Assembly: GCA_019752575.1 (NCBI GenBank)
Contig: JAIELW010000001.1
Span: 248,001 to 312,000, forward strand
Direction: 5' to 3'
Source: Xanthobacteraceae bacterium
Lineage (GTDB): Bacteria > Pseudomonadota > Alphaproteobacteria > Rhizobiales > Xanthobacteraceae
DNA length: 64,000 nucleotides
The notes under the pieces were generated by a model. That model saw only the letters and a list, made by a program, of their open reading frames with translations. It made no database searches and was not told the origin of the DNA. Both the position numbers and the translations under genes were made by a program. The stretch's first letter is position 1; every line of letters begins with the position of its first letter. This document shows positions 26,356 to 33,681 of the stretch, piece by piece.

Positions 26356-28223
26356 TAGATTGTGGCGGGCGGTTCCGCAGTTGCGAAGAGATGGTGCTCG
26401 GGGATGGTGATGGTGCAGGAAACGCCGTCCTCCGCGAAGTTGAGGTCGACGTCGGCTTCGAGCGAGCGCGAGAGATTGCGCTGAATCGCCAAGGTTCCGA
26501 AGCCGTGCTTCTTCGGGCGCTCGACCTTGGGGCCGTCGCGCTCGAGCCAGCGGATGACGATGTCGTTCCCGTCCTCGCCCTCCTCCCAGATCACATCGAC
26601 ATGGCCTTTGGGCGTGGCGAGTGCGCCGTATTTCGCGGCGTTCACGGCAAGCTCGTGCAGCGCCAGACCGAGGCTCTGTGCCGCTTCCGGCTTCAGATGC
26701 ACCGGCGGACCCTTGATGCTGATCTGCGACTGGAAGCGATCGATGTAATGGCCGAGCTGCGAGCGAACGAGGTCGAGCAGACCCGCGGAGTGCCATTCCT
26801 CCTGCACGAGGAGATCGTGCGAGCGCGAAAGCGCCTGCAGGCGCGCGCTGAATTCTTCGAGAAAGCTGTCGAGCGATCCCGCATGACGAGAGGTCTGCCG
26901 CGCAAGCGCCTGAATGACAGCCAGCAGATTCTTCGAGCGGTGGGTCAGCTCGCGCATGAGCAACCGCAGATGCTCTTCGCTCGCCTTGCGGTCAGTAATA
27001 TCGACGGCCGCGCATGTCAGTCCGACGACGCGGCCTTCGGCATCGCGTAACGGCTCGAAATGAAAATCGTACCAGCGGCTCGCTGCAGGGCCTTTCAGAC
27101 GCAGTTCGGCATCGACCGGCTCACCGGAGGAAAGCGCCTGCTGCTTCAACTGCACGATCGTCGCCCGGTCCGAAACCGGCACGACGTCGTCGTCCGTGAG
27201 GCCGACGATCTGATCGACGCGGCGGCCGAGAAAAGCGTTGCTGATCGAGGTGTAGCGAAGGTTCCGGTCCTGCGTGAAGACCGTCACGTTGGAACCGCGT
27301 AGCGCGATCTCGTAGCGATGCAGCGCGTTGCGCAGTTCCTCGGCGAGACGGCGCTGCTCGCCTTCGAGCGAGCGGATGCGCGTAATGTCCGCCGCGGCGC
27401 AACGCACGCCGGAGATTTCACCGTCGAGATTGCGGAGCGGCTCGATATACAACGCGAGCAGGACGCGGCCTTCCGGCATTTCGTACCAGGCCTCGATCTC
27501 GGCGGGCTCGCCGCTTTCGAGCACCTTCTTTTTGATCGCCGTTATCGCGTCACGCTCCGGTGCGGCCAGAATATCATCGTCGGTACGGCCGAGCATCTGC
27601 GAGCCGGCATCCTCGCCCCGCGGTCCGAATACCCCGACATAGCGCAGGTCCTTATCCTGCGAGAACAAATAGACTTTCGCGCCGCGCAGGCAGGTGTCGA
27701 GGCGGCTCTGTAGGAGTGCGAGTTCGCCGGTCTTTTCGACCAGCGTGCGCTCAAGCTGCGAGCGCAAGCCCTCGGCTTCGTTGGCGCGGCGGTGCTCCAC
27801 CTCCAGATCGCCTTCCGCACGTTCGCGCGCGGCGACCAATGCGGACGCGGAGGGCACGGATACCAGCCGCCTGAACAGAATCCAAAGGAAGATCACCCAG
27901 ATTAAACCGGCAACTACACTGGTCGCGGCCACCGCGTCCGGTGTCGGAAACACGAAGGCTTTGCCTAGCGGGATCGAGAGCTGCCAGACCGCAAAGGCGA
28001 AGCTGAAAAGAAAGACTGCCCCAGCGAGAAAGCGCGAACTGGCCGGCAGATCAGATCGCCGCCACGCGGCCCAGACCACTCCGGCCGGGATAAGGAAATA
28101 GGTGAGCGCGGAGACCCATGCGACGATCGCAAGTGCGAATTCCGAAGGCGGTTGCCTCCAGAACGCTACTTCGGTGGGGATTGCATCGCCAAGCTGCGCG
28201 AGCCAGGCAAATACGCCTTCCAT
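26355..28223 (-). CDS. HWE-family sensor histidine kinase with ethylene-receptor-like membrane module and two PAS domains
   Basis: A 622-residue kinase. Residues about 25-125 hold three transmembrane helices whose pattern (ALTYFLIP...RRSDLP...) resembles the membrane part of ethylene receptors, but the copper-binding Cys and His are not there. A coiled coil and two PAS domains follow. The kinase core has the histidine in LMRELTHRSKNLLAVIQALARQT and a WE motif in GHVDVIWEEG, which defines the HWE group. HWE/HisKA2 kinases such as PhyK often activate PhyR, and phyR lies 580 bases away. The start ATG at 28223 has AGGGAA upstream; a longer frame to 28553 has no membrane-protein character. A role upstream of PhyR is inferred from position. 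Confidence 0.8.
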   Translation of the reverse strand: MEGVFAWLAQLGDAIPTEVAFWRQPPSEFALAIVAWVSALTYFLIPAGVVWAAWRRSDLPASSRFLAGAVFLFSFAFAVWQLSIPLGKAFVFPTPDAVAATSVVAGLIWVIFLWILFRRLVSVPSASALVAARERAEGDLEVEHRRANEAEGLRSQLERTLVEKTGELALLQSRLDTCLRGAKVYLFSQDKDLRYVGVFGPRGEDAGSQMLGRTDDDILAAPERDAITAIKKKVLESGEPAEIEAWYEMPEGRVLLALYIEPLRNLDGEISGVRCAAADITRIRSLEGEQRRLAEELRNALHRYEIALRGSNVTVFTQDRNLRYTSISNAFLGRRVDQIVGLTDDDVVPVSDRATIVQLKQQALSSGEPVDAELRLKGPAASRWYDFHFEPLRDAEGRVVGLTCAAVDITDRKASEEHLRLLMRELTHRSKNLLAVIQALARQTSRHAGSLDSFLEEFSARLQALSRSHDLLVQEEWHSAGLLDLVRSQLGHYIDRFQSQISIKGPPVHLKPEAAQSLGLALHELAVNAAKYGALATPKGHVDVIWEEGEDGNDIVIRWLERDGPKVERPKKHGFGTLAIQRNLSRSLEADVDLNFAEDGVSCTITIPEHHLFATAEPPATI

Positions 28224-28339
28224 TACTCGTTCCCTGCCCGCCTCGCGCCTTCGCGCAATTCCAAATGCCCCAAGGGATAACTTGCCCGGTTCCGGAATGT
28301 TTCCATTCCGACACCCCGCGCGCACCTTTGCAACACATT

Positions 28340-28364
28340 GGAACCTTGCAGGCGGCCCCGCGTT
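28340..28364 (+). promoter_or_regulatory. Predicted EcfG promoter, distal, upstream of csbD
   Basis: GGAAC (28340-28344), 16 bases, CGTT (28361-28364): a full match to the EcfG consensus, about 190 bases before the csbD start and on the same strand. Confidence 0.58.
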
Positions 28365-28478
28365 CTTCCCCTGCGACCGGCCACCCCACCAGCCCTCCCC
28401 CGTAACATGGCCGGTTGTATCGGGCGCAGTTGGCGAAAGCCGGCTGCGTCCGAATTCTTTTGTGCGGCAACAGGCACA

Positions 28479-28503
28479 GGAACGGAGCGGGCAGTGCAGC
28501 GTT
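28479..28503 (+). promoter_or_regulatory. Predicted EcfG promoter, proximal, upstream of csbD
   Basis: GGAAC (28479-28483), 16 bases, CGTT (28500-28503): a full EcfG consensus 50 bases before the csbD start codon. csbD-type genes are common general-stress targets, which supports it. Confidence 0.75.
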
Positions 28504-28552
28504 TGCGCCAAGGCAACTCGCCAACCCCAAAAACTGAAAGAGGAGTGCGGCA

Positions 28553-28753
28553 ATGAATTGGGATCGCGTTGAAGGCAACTGGACGCAGTTCAAGGGCAAG
28601 GTTCAGGAGCAGTGGGGCAACCTCACGAATGACGACCTCGACAAGATCGAAGGCAATCGCAAGCAGCTCGTGGGCCGGATTCAGGAGCGTTATGGTCTTG
28701 CGAAAGATCAGGCTGAAAAAGACATCGACACCTGGCTGAATAAGCTCCATTGA
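28553..28753 (+). CDS. CsbD family stress protein
   Basis: A 66-residue CsbD-domain protein of normal length: MNWDRVEGNWTQFKGKVQEQ, then WGNLTNDDLDKIEGNRKQLVGRIQERYG. CsbD proteins are small helical stress-induced proteins; the molecular role is not known. AGAGGAG precedes the ATG. Two EcfG-type promoters lie upstream, which fits sigma-controlled stress induction as in related bacteria. A strong bidirectional terminator follows, separating it from the convergent phyR. Confidence 0.93.
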   Translation: MNWDRVEGNWTQFKGKVQEQWGNLTNDDLDKIEGNRKQLVGRIQERYGLAKDQAEKDIDTWLNKLH

Positions 28754-28770
28754 CTCTTATAAGCGCTAAG

Positions 28771-28802
28771 AAAGCCCCGGAGAATTTCTCCGGGGCTTTT
28801 TT
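28771..28802 (+). terminator. Bidirectional intrinsic terminator between csbD and phyR
   Basis: AAGCCCCGGAGA (28772-28783) pairs with TCTCCGGGGCTT (28787-28798), 12 perfect bases with a 3-base loop, and TTTTTT follows on the plus strand (AAA on the other flank). It can serve both convergent genes. Confidence 0.88.
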
Positions 28803-28805
28803 GTG

Positions 28806-29609
28806 CTAGCCGACAGCCTGCTTGTCCTTGCGCCGCGCCTTGTTCTGAAAGAACAGCGCCTGACTGATGACCGCGGAAACGGTCGCCGGTTGATAGGGTT
28901 TCGGGATCAGGAATGCAGGCTCCGGCCGCTCGCCGGTGAGGAAGCGCTCCGGATAGGCGGTGATGAAGATCACCGGCACGTCAAAAGATTTCAGCAACTC
29001 GTTGACCGCATCGAGACCCGAACTGCCGTCGGCAAGCTGGATGTCGGCAAGGATGAGGCCCGGCTGCTGCTTCTTCGCGACCTGAATTGCTTCCGCATGC
29101 GTGCGCGCAATCCCGATGACGCCGTGGCCGAGATTTTCCACGAGACCTTCAATGTCCATCGCAATCAGCGGTTCGTCTTCGATGATGAGCACGTCGGTCG
29201 CGATTTCGCTCGCGAGTTCGCGGCCCGCGCCTTCCATGAGCGTGCGGACTGTGGGCACGTCCACGTCAAGAATGCGCGCGGTGTCGGTCTCGCTGAAACC
29301 TTCGAGCGCGATCAGCAGGAAAGCCTGCCGCGGGCGCGGTGTGATCTGCGTGATGCGTTGTTCCGCAGCGAGTTTTTTCGAACCCGGATCGGATGCACCG
29401 TTCACGGTCATCGAATTCCAGAGCTTCGTGAAAGTGCGATAGAGACCGACCCGCGGGTCGGTCTCGGTTTCAACCGCTGAAGGATCCTCGATCAGGACTT
29501 CCAGCACGGCCGCCACATAGGCGTCGCCGGACTGCTGGCTCCCGGTCAAAGCGCGGGAATACCGGCGCAAAAACGGCAAATGCGGCGCAATCGTCTGCGA
29601 TAGGGACAC
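28806..29609 (-). CDS. phyR: General stress response regulator PhyR
   Basis: A 267-residue PhyR: residues 1-125 are a sigma-like (ECF) domain without DNA-binding ability of its own, including PRPRQAFLLIALEGFSETDTARILDVDVPTVRTLM. Residues 138-255 are a receiver with VLIIEDEPLIAMDIEGLV, the phospho-aspartate in GLILADIQLADGSSG, and the lysine in FLIPKPY. When phosphorylated, PhyR binds NepR and frees EcfG. The gene is divergent from nepR-ecfG, the usual arrangement. A GGAAC-N16-GGTT pattern lies upstream on its strand, so it may be under EcfG control itself. All key residues look intact. Confidence 0.95.
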   Translation of the reverse strand: MSLSQTIAPHLPFLRRYSRALTGSQQSGDAYVAAVLEVLIEDPSAVETETDPRVGLYRTFTKLWNSMTVNGASDPGSKKLAAEQRITQITPRPRQAFLLIALEGFSETDTARILDVDVPTVRTLMEGAGRELASEIATDVLIIEDEPLIAMDIEGLVENLGHGVIGIARTHAEAIQVAKKQQPGLILADIQLADGSSGLDAVNELLKSFDVPVIFITAYPERFLTGERPEPAFLIPKPYQPATVSAVISQALFFQNKARRKDKQAVG

Positions 29610-29647
29610 TTTGGCCCTCCCTTGTTCCCAGCGTGTATCGCCACCCT

Positions 29648-29672
29648 AACCCGGCTCGGGAAGAAAAGTTCC
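29648..29672 (-). promoter_or_regulatory. Predicted EcfG-type promoter of phyR
   Basis: On the minus strand GGAAC (29672-29668) is followed after 16 bases by GGTT (29651-29648); one base differs from the CGTT consensus -10. It stands 38 bases before the phyR start codon. The -35 is arranged back-to-back with that of the nepR promoter. Confidence 0.62.
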
Positions 29673-29679
29673 ATCTTAT

Positions 29680-29704
29680 GGAACCCTAGCCAAATATAGG
29701 GGTT
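29680..29704 (+). promoter_or_regulatory. Predicted EcfG-type promoter of nepR-ecfG
   Basis: GGAAC (29680-29684), 16 bases, GGTT (29701-29704), about 48 bases before nepR. Same -10 variant as the phyR promoter. The two -35 boxes form a GTTCCA-TCTTA-TGGAAC palindrome. Confidence 0.65.
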
Positions 29705-29751
29705 ATAGAGGGTCGCCGCGTGGGGCAGCGTCGGGGGTGGGGAATAAGCGT

Positions 29752-29982
29752 ATGAGCGAAAAACCTAAAGGACCGGACCCGAATATGAACAGCGAAGCAG
29801 TAGCGGGCGCCAAGCCTAAATCCGGGGGCCTCGACCGCCAAATTCAAGCAAAGATCGGCCAGCAATTGCGCGCCATGTACGACGAAGTGGTCGATCAGGG
29901 CGTCCCCGACCGTTTTTCCGAGCTTCTGAAGAAGCTCGACGGCGCCCAGGGCGCTCCGAAAACGGAAGAGGAGTCGCGCTAA
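29752..29982 (+). CDS. nepR: Anti-sigma factor NepR
   Basis: A 76-residue NepR. The conserved core is LDRQIQAKIGQQLRAMYDEVVDQGVPDRF, followed by SELLKKLD; the ends are disordered and charged. It binds and holds EcfG in unstressed cells and is titrated away by phospho-PhyR. The ATG at 29752 follows GGGGAA; a GTG at 29737 is in frame but less likely. The stop overlaps the ecfG start (TAATG), so the anti-sigma and sigma factors are translated in a fixed ratio. Confidence 0.93.
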   Translation: MSEKPKGPDPNMNSEAVAGAKPKSGGLDRQIQAKIGQQLRAMYDEVVDQGVPDRFSELLKKLDGAQGAPKTEEESR

Positions 29983-30533
29983 TGAAAACCGATCCCGCGA
30001 CCATGCAAATCATCATGGCGATCGTGCCGAAGCTGCGCGCGTTTGCGATTTCGCTTTCCGGCAATGTCGATCGCGCGGACGATCTCGTGCAGGAGACGCT
30101 GATGCGCGCAATCGCGAACATCGACTCCTTCGAGCCGGGCACCAATATGCAGGCGTGGCTGTTCACGATCCTGCGCAACCGTTTCCGCTCTGAATACCGC
30201 AAGCGCCGCCGTGAGGTTGAGGATGCGGACGGTCACTATACCGACAGCCTGGTGTCGCAGCCCGAGCAGACCAGCAAGCTCGAATACAAGGAGCTTCGTG
30301 CGGCGCTCGACAAACTTCCTTCCGACCAGCGCGAAGCGCTGATCCTCGTCGGTGCCTCCGGCTTCTCCTATGAAGAAGCCGCTGCGATCTGCGGCTGCGC
30401 GGTCGGCACCATCAAGAGCCGCGTCAATCGTGCACGCAATCGCCTCGCCACCGAACTCGACGTGAAATCGATCGACGACTTCGGACCGGACCGCAACACG
30501 CGGGCGGCGCTCGCCGCGAACGAGCGCCGCTGA
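29982..30533 (+). CDS. ecfG: General stress sigma factor EcfG
   Basis: A 183-residue ECF15-type sigma factor. Region 2 reads LRAFAISLSGNVDRADDLVQETLMRAIANIDSFEPGTNMQAWLFTILRNRF, and region 4 reads LPSDQREALILVGASGFSYEEAAAICGCAVGTIKSRVNRARNRL. It directs RNA polymerase to GGAAC-N16/17-CGTT promoters during general stress. It is translationally coupled to nepR. The promoters predicted around this locus fit autoregulation and control of adjacent genes. Confidence 0.95.
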   Translation: MKTDPATMQIIMAIVPKLRAFAISLSGNVDRADDLVQETLMRAIANIDSFEPGTNMQAWLFTILRNRFRSEYRKRRREVEDADGHYTDSLVSQPEQTSKLEYKELRAALDKLPSDQREALILVGASGFSYEEAAAICGCAVGTIKSRVNRARNRLATELDVKSIDDFGPDRNTRAALAANERR

Positions 30534-30577
30534 GCTTTCGGAGCTAACTTCTCGATAAAGCCGCTTGTCGGCCGCAA

Positions 30578-30603
30578 GGAACTCCCTGCAACGTGCAAGC
30601 GTT
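30578..30603 (+). promoter_or_regulatory. Predicted EcfG promoter before the DUF992 gene
   Basis: GGAAC (30578-30582), 17 bases, CGTT (30600-30603), 43 bases before the start codon. Full consensus with the longer allowed spacing. Confidence 0.68.
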
Positions 30604-30645
30604 GTGAGAAGAACTTGTATTTGAAATTTGGCTAGGGAGCTTTTC

Positions 30646-31137
30646 ATGAAAAACCATCTACGCGCTCTTGCGAGCGCTTTCGCCGTTGTGTCGTTAACGG
30701 CTGCCGCCCTCACCGCTTCGGCGCAACCGCAGGAGCGCGTGCAGGCCGGCGTTCTGAATTGCGATGTGTCCGGCGGACTCGGTCTTATCATCGGTTCGCA
30801 GAAGGAAGTGACGTGTCAGTTTCTTCCCGCCGACGCTGCGAGCCCGCGCGAAGTCTATGTCGGTGTGATCAACAAGTTCGGTCTCGACATCGGCGCGACC
30901 GCGCAAGGCCAGATGGTGTGGAACGTATTTGCGCCGACCTCGCGGCCGGTCGCAGCGCTCGCCGGCGATTACGTCGGCGCGGGCGCGGAAGCGACCGTTG
31001 CGCTCGGCCTCGGCGCGAACGTGCTCGTCGGCGGGAACAACCGCACCGTCGCGCTGCAGCCGCTTTCGATCCAGGGCCAGACCGGTCTCAACGTCGCAGC
31101 AGGCGTCACGGAACTGCGGCTGCGTCCTATCAACTAG
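30646..31137 (+). CDS. DUF992 family secreted protein
   Basis: A 163-residue exported protein: signal peptide about 1-25 (ending TASAQ), then the DUF992 core LNCDVSGGLGLIIGSQKEVTCQF, VYVGVINKFGLDIGATAQGQMVWNVFAPT, LAGDYVGAGAEATVALGLGANVLVGGNN and GLNVAAGVTELRL. The two cysteines probably pair. DUF992 proteins are widespread in Hyphomicrobiales and of unknown function. The ATG at 30646 follows AGGGAG; an earlier in-frame codon at 30628 is weaker. An EcfG-type promoter upstream links it to the stress response. Confidence 0.87.
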   Translation: MKNHLRALASAFAVVSLTAAALTASAQPQERVQAGVLNCDVSGGLGLIIGSQKEVTCQFLPADAASPREVYVGVINKFGLDIGATAQGQMVWNVFAPTSRPVAALAGDYVGAGAEATVALGLGANVLVGGNNRTVALQPLSIQGQTGLNVAAGVTELRLRPIN

Positions 31138-31154
31138 CTGACTCAACGAAACAA

Positions 31155-31180
31155 CCGATCTCGGGTTTACCCGAGATCGG
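31155..31180. terminator. Hairpin after the DUF992 gene (first of a pair)
   Basis: CCGATCTCGGGT and ACCCGAGATCGG form a perfect 12-base stem with a TT loop, 18 bases after the stop codon. There is no T run, so stop or mRNA-protection are both possible. Confidence 0.55.
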
Positions 31181-31193
31181 CAATATTAAATGA

Positions 31194-31217
31194 CCAAGTC
31201 GGGTAAACCCGACTTGG
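31194..31217. terminator. Hairpin after the DUF992 gene (second of a pair)
   Basis: CCAAGTCGGGT and ACCCGACTTGG form a perfect 11-base stem with an AA loop, 13 bases after the first hairpin. The inner CGGGT/ACCCG halves match between both. A weak T-rich stretch (TTTTGTTTG) follows at about 31231-31239. Confidence 0.5.
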
Positions 31218-31306
31218 TTGGAGCGGCCGTTTTGTTTGTTCGCGTCGTGACGAAAACATGGTTCACGCCGCCATGTGGAACCGCAACGGAGCGTGAGACG
31301 GATTCC

Positions 31307-31332
31307 GGAACGATGTGGAAGCGCGGCGGGTT
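31307..31332 (+). promoter_or_regulatory. Predicted EcfG-type promoter before the DUF1236 gene
   Basis: GGAAC (31307-31311), 17 bases, GGTT (31329-31332), 40 bases before the start codon. Same GGTT -10 variant as the phyR and nepR sites. Confidence 0.55.
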
Positions 31333-31371
31333 TTTCTCTGTCTACGGATTCCTTCAAGACGGGAGAAAAAC

Positions 31372-31740
31372 ATGAAAAATTCGCTGAAAGCGGTGCTGCT
31401 CGGCGCAGCCGTACTATCGGTTCCGGCCGCGGCAGTCGCACAAACCACGACGATCACCACAACGACACGCACGGAGCGCGGGCCTGTTGTGCTCACACCG
31501 GACCAACGCTCCACGGTGTATCGCCGCGTCGTGCGCGAGCGCCTCGTTGAGCCGCGCCGCGAAGTGATCGAGTATCGCGTCGGCACCCGCTTGCCGCGCG
31601 AAGTCGAGCTTCGCTCGTTCGACGACGACGTCTATGTCGATGCGCCCGCGCTTCGCCGTTATCGCTACGTGCACGTGAACAACCAGCTCGTGCTGGTGGA
31701 TCCGGAAACGAGCGAAGTCGTCGAGATCATCTCGGATTAA
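31372..31740 (+). CDS. DUF1236 family secreted protein
   Basis: A 122-residue exported protein: signal peptide about 1-23 (PAAAVAQ), a Thr-rich linker, then the DUF1236 pattern with RSFDDDVYVDAPALRRYRYVHVNNQLVLVDPETSEVVEII. The family is typical of Bradyrhizobium-type bacteria and its function is unknown. GGGAG precedes the ATG at 31372. The preceding EcfG-type promoter makes it a likely stress gene. A strong terminator shared with the convergent antiporter gene follows. Confidence 0.82.
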   Translation: MKNSLKAVLLGAAVLSVPAAAVAQTTTITTTTRTERGPVVLTPDQRSTVYRRVVRERLVEPRREVIEYRVGTRLPREVELRSFDDDVYVDAPALRRYRYVHVNNQLVLVDPETSEVVEIISD

Positions 31741-31760
31741 ATCGGAACCGCCTAAAGAAA

Positions 31761-31787
31761 ACTCCGGGCCGCGAGCCCGGAGTTTTT
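31761..31787. terminator. Bidirectional terminator between DUF1236 gene and CPA2 antiporter gene
   Basis: ACTCCGGGC (31761-31769) pairs with GCCCGGAGT (31775-31783), followed by TTTTT and preceded by AAAGAAA. It overlaps the stop codon of the convergent antiporter gene. Confidence 0.85.
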
Positions 31788-33588
31788 ATTGCTTTACCGC
31801 GGGAGCCGCTTCATCAGCCGGTTCGTCCGGAGCTCTCTTGCCGGTGACGGCCGCAAGATTGCCGCGGATCAACTGGCGGCCCGCGTAAATGCCGCCGACG
31901 ATCTGCATTTCGAAACGCTCGCGATCGTTGCGGACGACTTCTTCCATGACCTCTTCCGCCTCCTCGTCGGGAACACCAAGTTCTTTCAGCGTCTCGCGGC
32001 CAAACGCGACCGCGGAGTGCAGCACTTCGCGGATCTGGTAATCGACGCCGGCGCGGACGAGTTCGAGCGCGTGTTCGCGATCGAACGCGCGGACCAGCAC
32101 CTTCACGAGCGGGAATTCGGCTTTCACGAGTTCGACAATCTTGTTCGCCGCCGCCCAGTCGTTGATGCAGACGAGGATTGCCTGCGCTCTGCCCGCGCCC
32201 GCGGCGTGCAGTATGTGCAGATGCGTGCCGTCGCCGTAATAGACCTTGAAGCCGAAGTCGCCGGCGTCCTTGATGATCTGGGTCTGGTTGTCAATAATCG
32301 AGATGTCGATGCCGCGCGCGAGCAACGGCTGGCTCACAATCTGGCCGAAGCGGCCGAAGCCGATGATGAGCACGCTGCCGGAAAGATCTTCCGCCGCTTC
32401 GACGCCGTCCATCGATTCTTTTTCTTTCGGCAGAACCCAGCGCAATGCAAAGACAAGCAAGGGCGTCAGCGCCATCGAGACGATCACGGCGGCGGTCATC
32501 AGCGCGTTGACCTGGGTCGAGAAAATTCCGGCTTGCGTCGCGGCGGCGTAAAGCACGAAGGCGAACTCGCCGCCCTGCGCCATCATCGCCGCGCGATAGA
32601 GCCCCTCGCCATGTTTGCTGCGCAAACGCGCGATCGCGTAGATACCGACGCCTTTCACGAGCATGAAGGAAAGCGTGCCCGCGAGGATCAGCGGCCACTG
32701 CTGCGTCATCAAGGGCATGTTGATCGACATGCCGACGCCCATGAAGAACAGCCCGAGCAGAATGCCGCGGAACGGCTCGATGTCGGCTTCGAGTTGATGC
32801 CGGAACGTCGATTCCGAAAGCAGCACGCCCGCGAGGAAGGCGCCCATCGCCATCGAAAGCCCGCTCACCTGCATCGTGAGCGCCGAGCCGAGCACGACGA
32901 GCAGTGCGGCGGCGGTCATCACTTCGCGCGCGTGCGACTCCGCGAGCAGCCGGAAGAACGGGTTCAAGAGCCAGACGCCGGCTGCGACCAAGAGCGCAAC
33001 GGCTGCACCCGCGATGCCGATCGCCTGCCAGTATTCGCTCGCGGCCAGCTTCGCGGCCCCCGGCGTGAGCAAAGTCACCAAGATCAGCAATGGCACGATC
33101 GCAAGATCTTCGAGGAGCAGGATCGAGACGATGCGCTGCCCGCGCGGCGAAGAAACTTCCCGCCGCTCGCCCAAGAGCTGCATCACGGTCGCGGTCGAAG
33201 TCAGCACGAAGCCCATCGACGCGAAGAAGGAAACCAGCGGAGTGAGGCCCCAGGCTATGCCGGTGAGCGTGAGCAAGAGGCCGCAGACCAGAACCTGCGC
33301 GACGCCGAGGCCGAAAATTTCCTTGCGCAAGCTCCAGAGCCGCGAAGGCTGCATCTCAAGACCAATCACGAACAGGAACATGACGACGCCCAGTTCGGCG
33401 ATATGCAGGATCGCCTGCGGATCGCTGAACAGGCGAAGCCCGAACGGACCGATCGCGAGACCGGCTGCGAGATAGCCGAGCACGGAGCCGAGGCCGATGC
33501 GCCTGAAGACCGGCACCGCGACCACGCCTGCAGCTAACAGCGCTACGACCTGTACGAGTTCGGTACCGTGTTGGGCGTCAGCGGCCAT
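31786..33588 (-). CDS. CPA2-family cation:proton antiporter with RCK (TrkA-N) domain, KefB/KefC-like
   Basis: A 600-residue inner-membrane antiporter: about 12-13 helices (residues 1-385) starting VAVPVFRRIGLGSVLGYLAAGLAIGPFGL and including the ISILLLEDLAIVPLL segment with the conserved LEDL of K+ efflux antiporters. The TrkA-N domain follows (LSGSVLIIGFGRFGQIVSQPLLARGIDISIIDN, a Rossmann GxGxxG). The C-terminus is a charged tail. Kef systems export K+ in exchange for H+ and respond to electrophile stress through glutathione adducts; whether glutathione gates this one cannot be told. No KefF/KefG accessory gene is adjacent. Confidence 0.88.
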   Translation of the reverse strand: MAADAQHGTELVQVVALLAAGVVAVPVFRRIGLGSVLGYLAAGLAIGPFGLRLFSDPQAILHIAELGVVMFLFVIGLEMQPSRLWSLRKEIFGLGVAQVLVCGLLLTLTGIAWGLTPLVSFFASMGFVLTSTATVMQLLGERREVSSPRGQRIVSILLLEDLAIVPLLILVTLLTPGAAKLAASEYWQAIGIAGAAVALLVAAGVWLLNPFFRLLAESHAREVMTAAALLVVLGSALTMQVSGLSMAMGAFLAGVLLSESTFRHQLEADIEPFRGILLGLFFMGVGMSINMPLMTQQWPLILAGTLSFMLVKGVGIYAIARLRSKHGEGLYRAAMMAQGGEFAFVLYAAATQAGIFSTQVNALMTAAVIVSMALTPLLVFALRWVLPKEKESMDGVEAAEDLSGSVLIIGFGRFGQIVSQPLLARGIDISIIDNQTQIIKDAGDFGFKVYYGDGTHLHILHAAGAGRAQAILVCINDWAAANKIVELVKAEFPLVKVLVRAFDREHALELVRAGVDYQIREVLHSAVAFGRETLKELGVPDEEAEEVMEEVVRNDRERFEMQIVGGIYAGRQLIRGNLAAVTGKRAPDEPADEAAPAVKQ

Positions 33589-33681
33589 CAGAAGTTCTCC
33601 GGTCGAAACGGGCCCGTGCCGGGAAGCAGCGGGACATCAGCGAAATCGTGTAACCGACGGATCGAGCCGCCGCCAGTGGAA

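Noticed and set aside
31789-33537. A 582-residue open frame antisense to the CPA2 antiporter
   Set aside because: It is the mirror of a clear transport gene and shows no recognisable domain.
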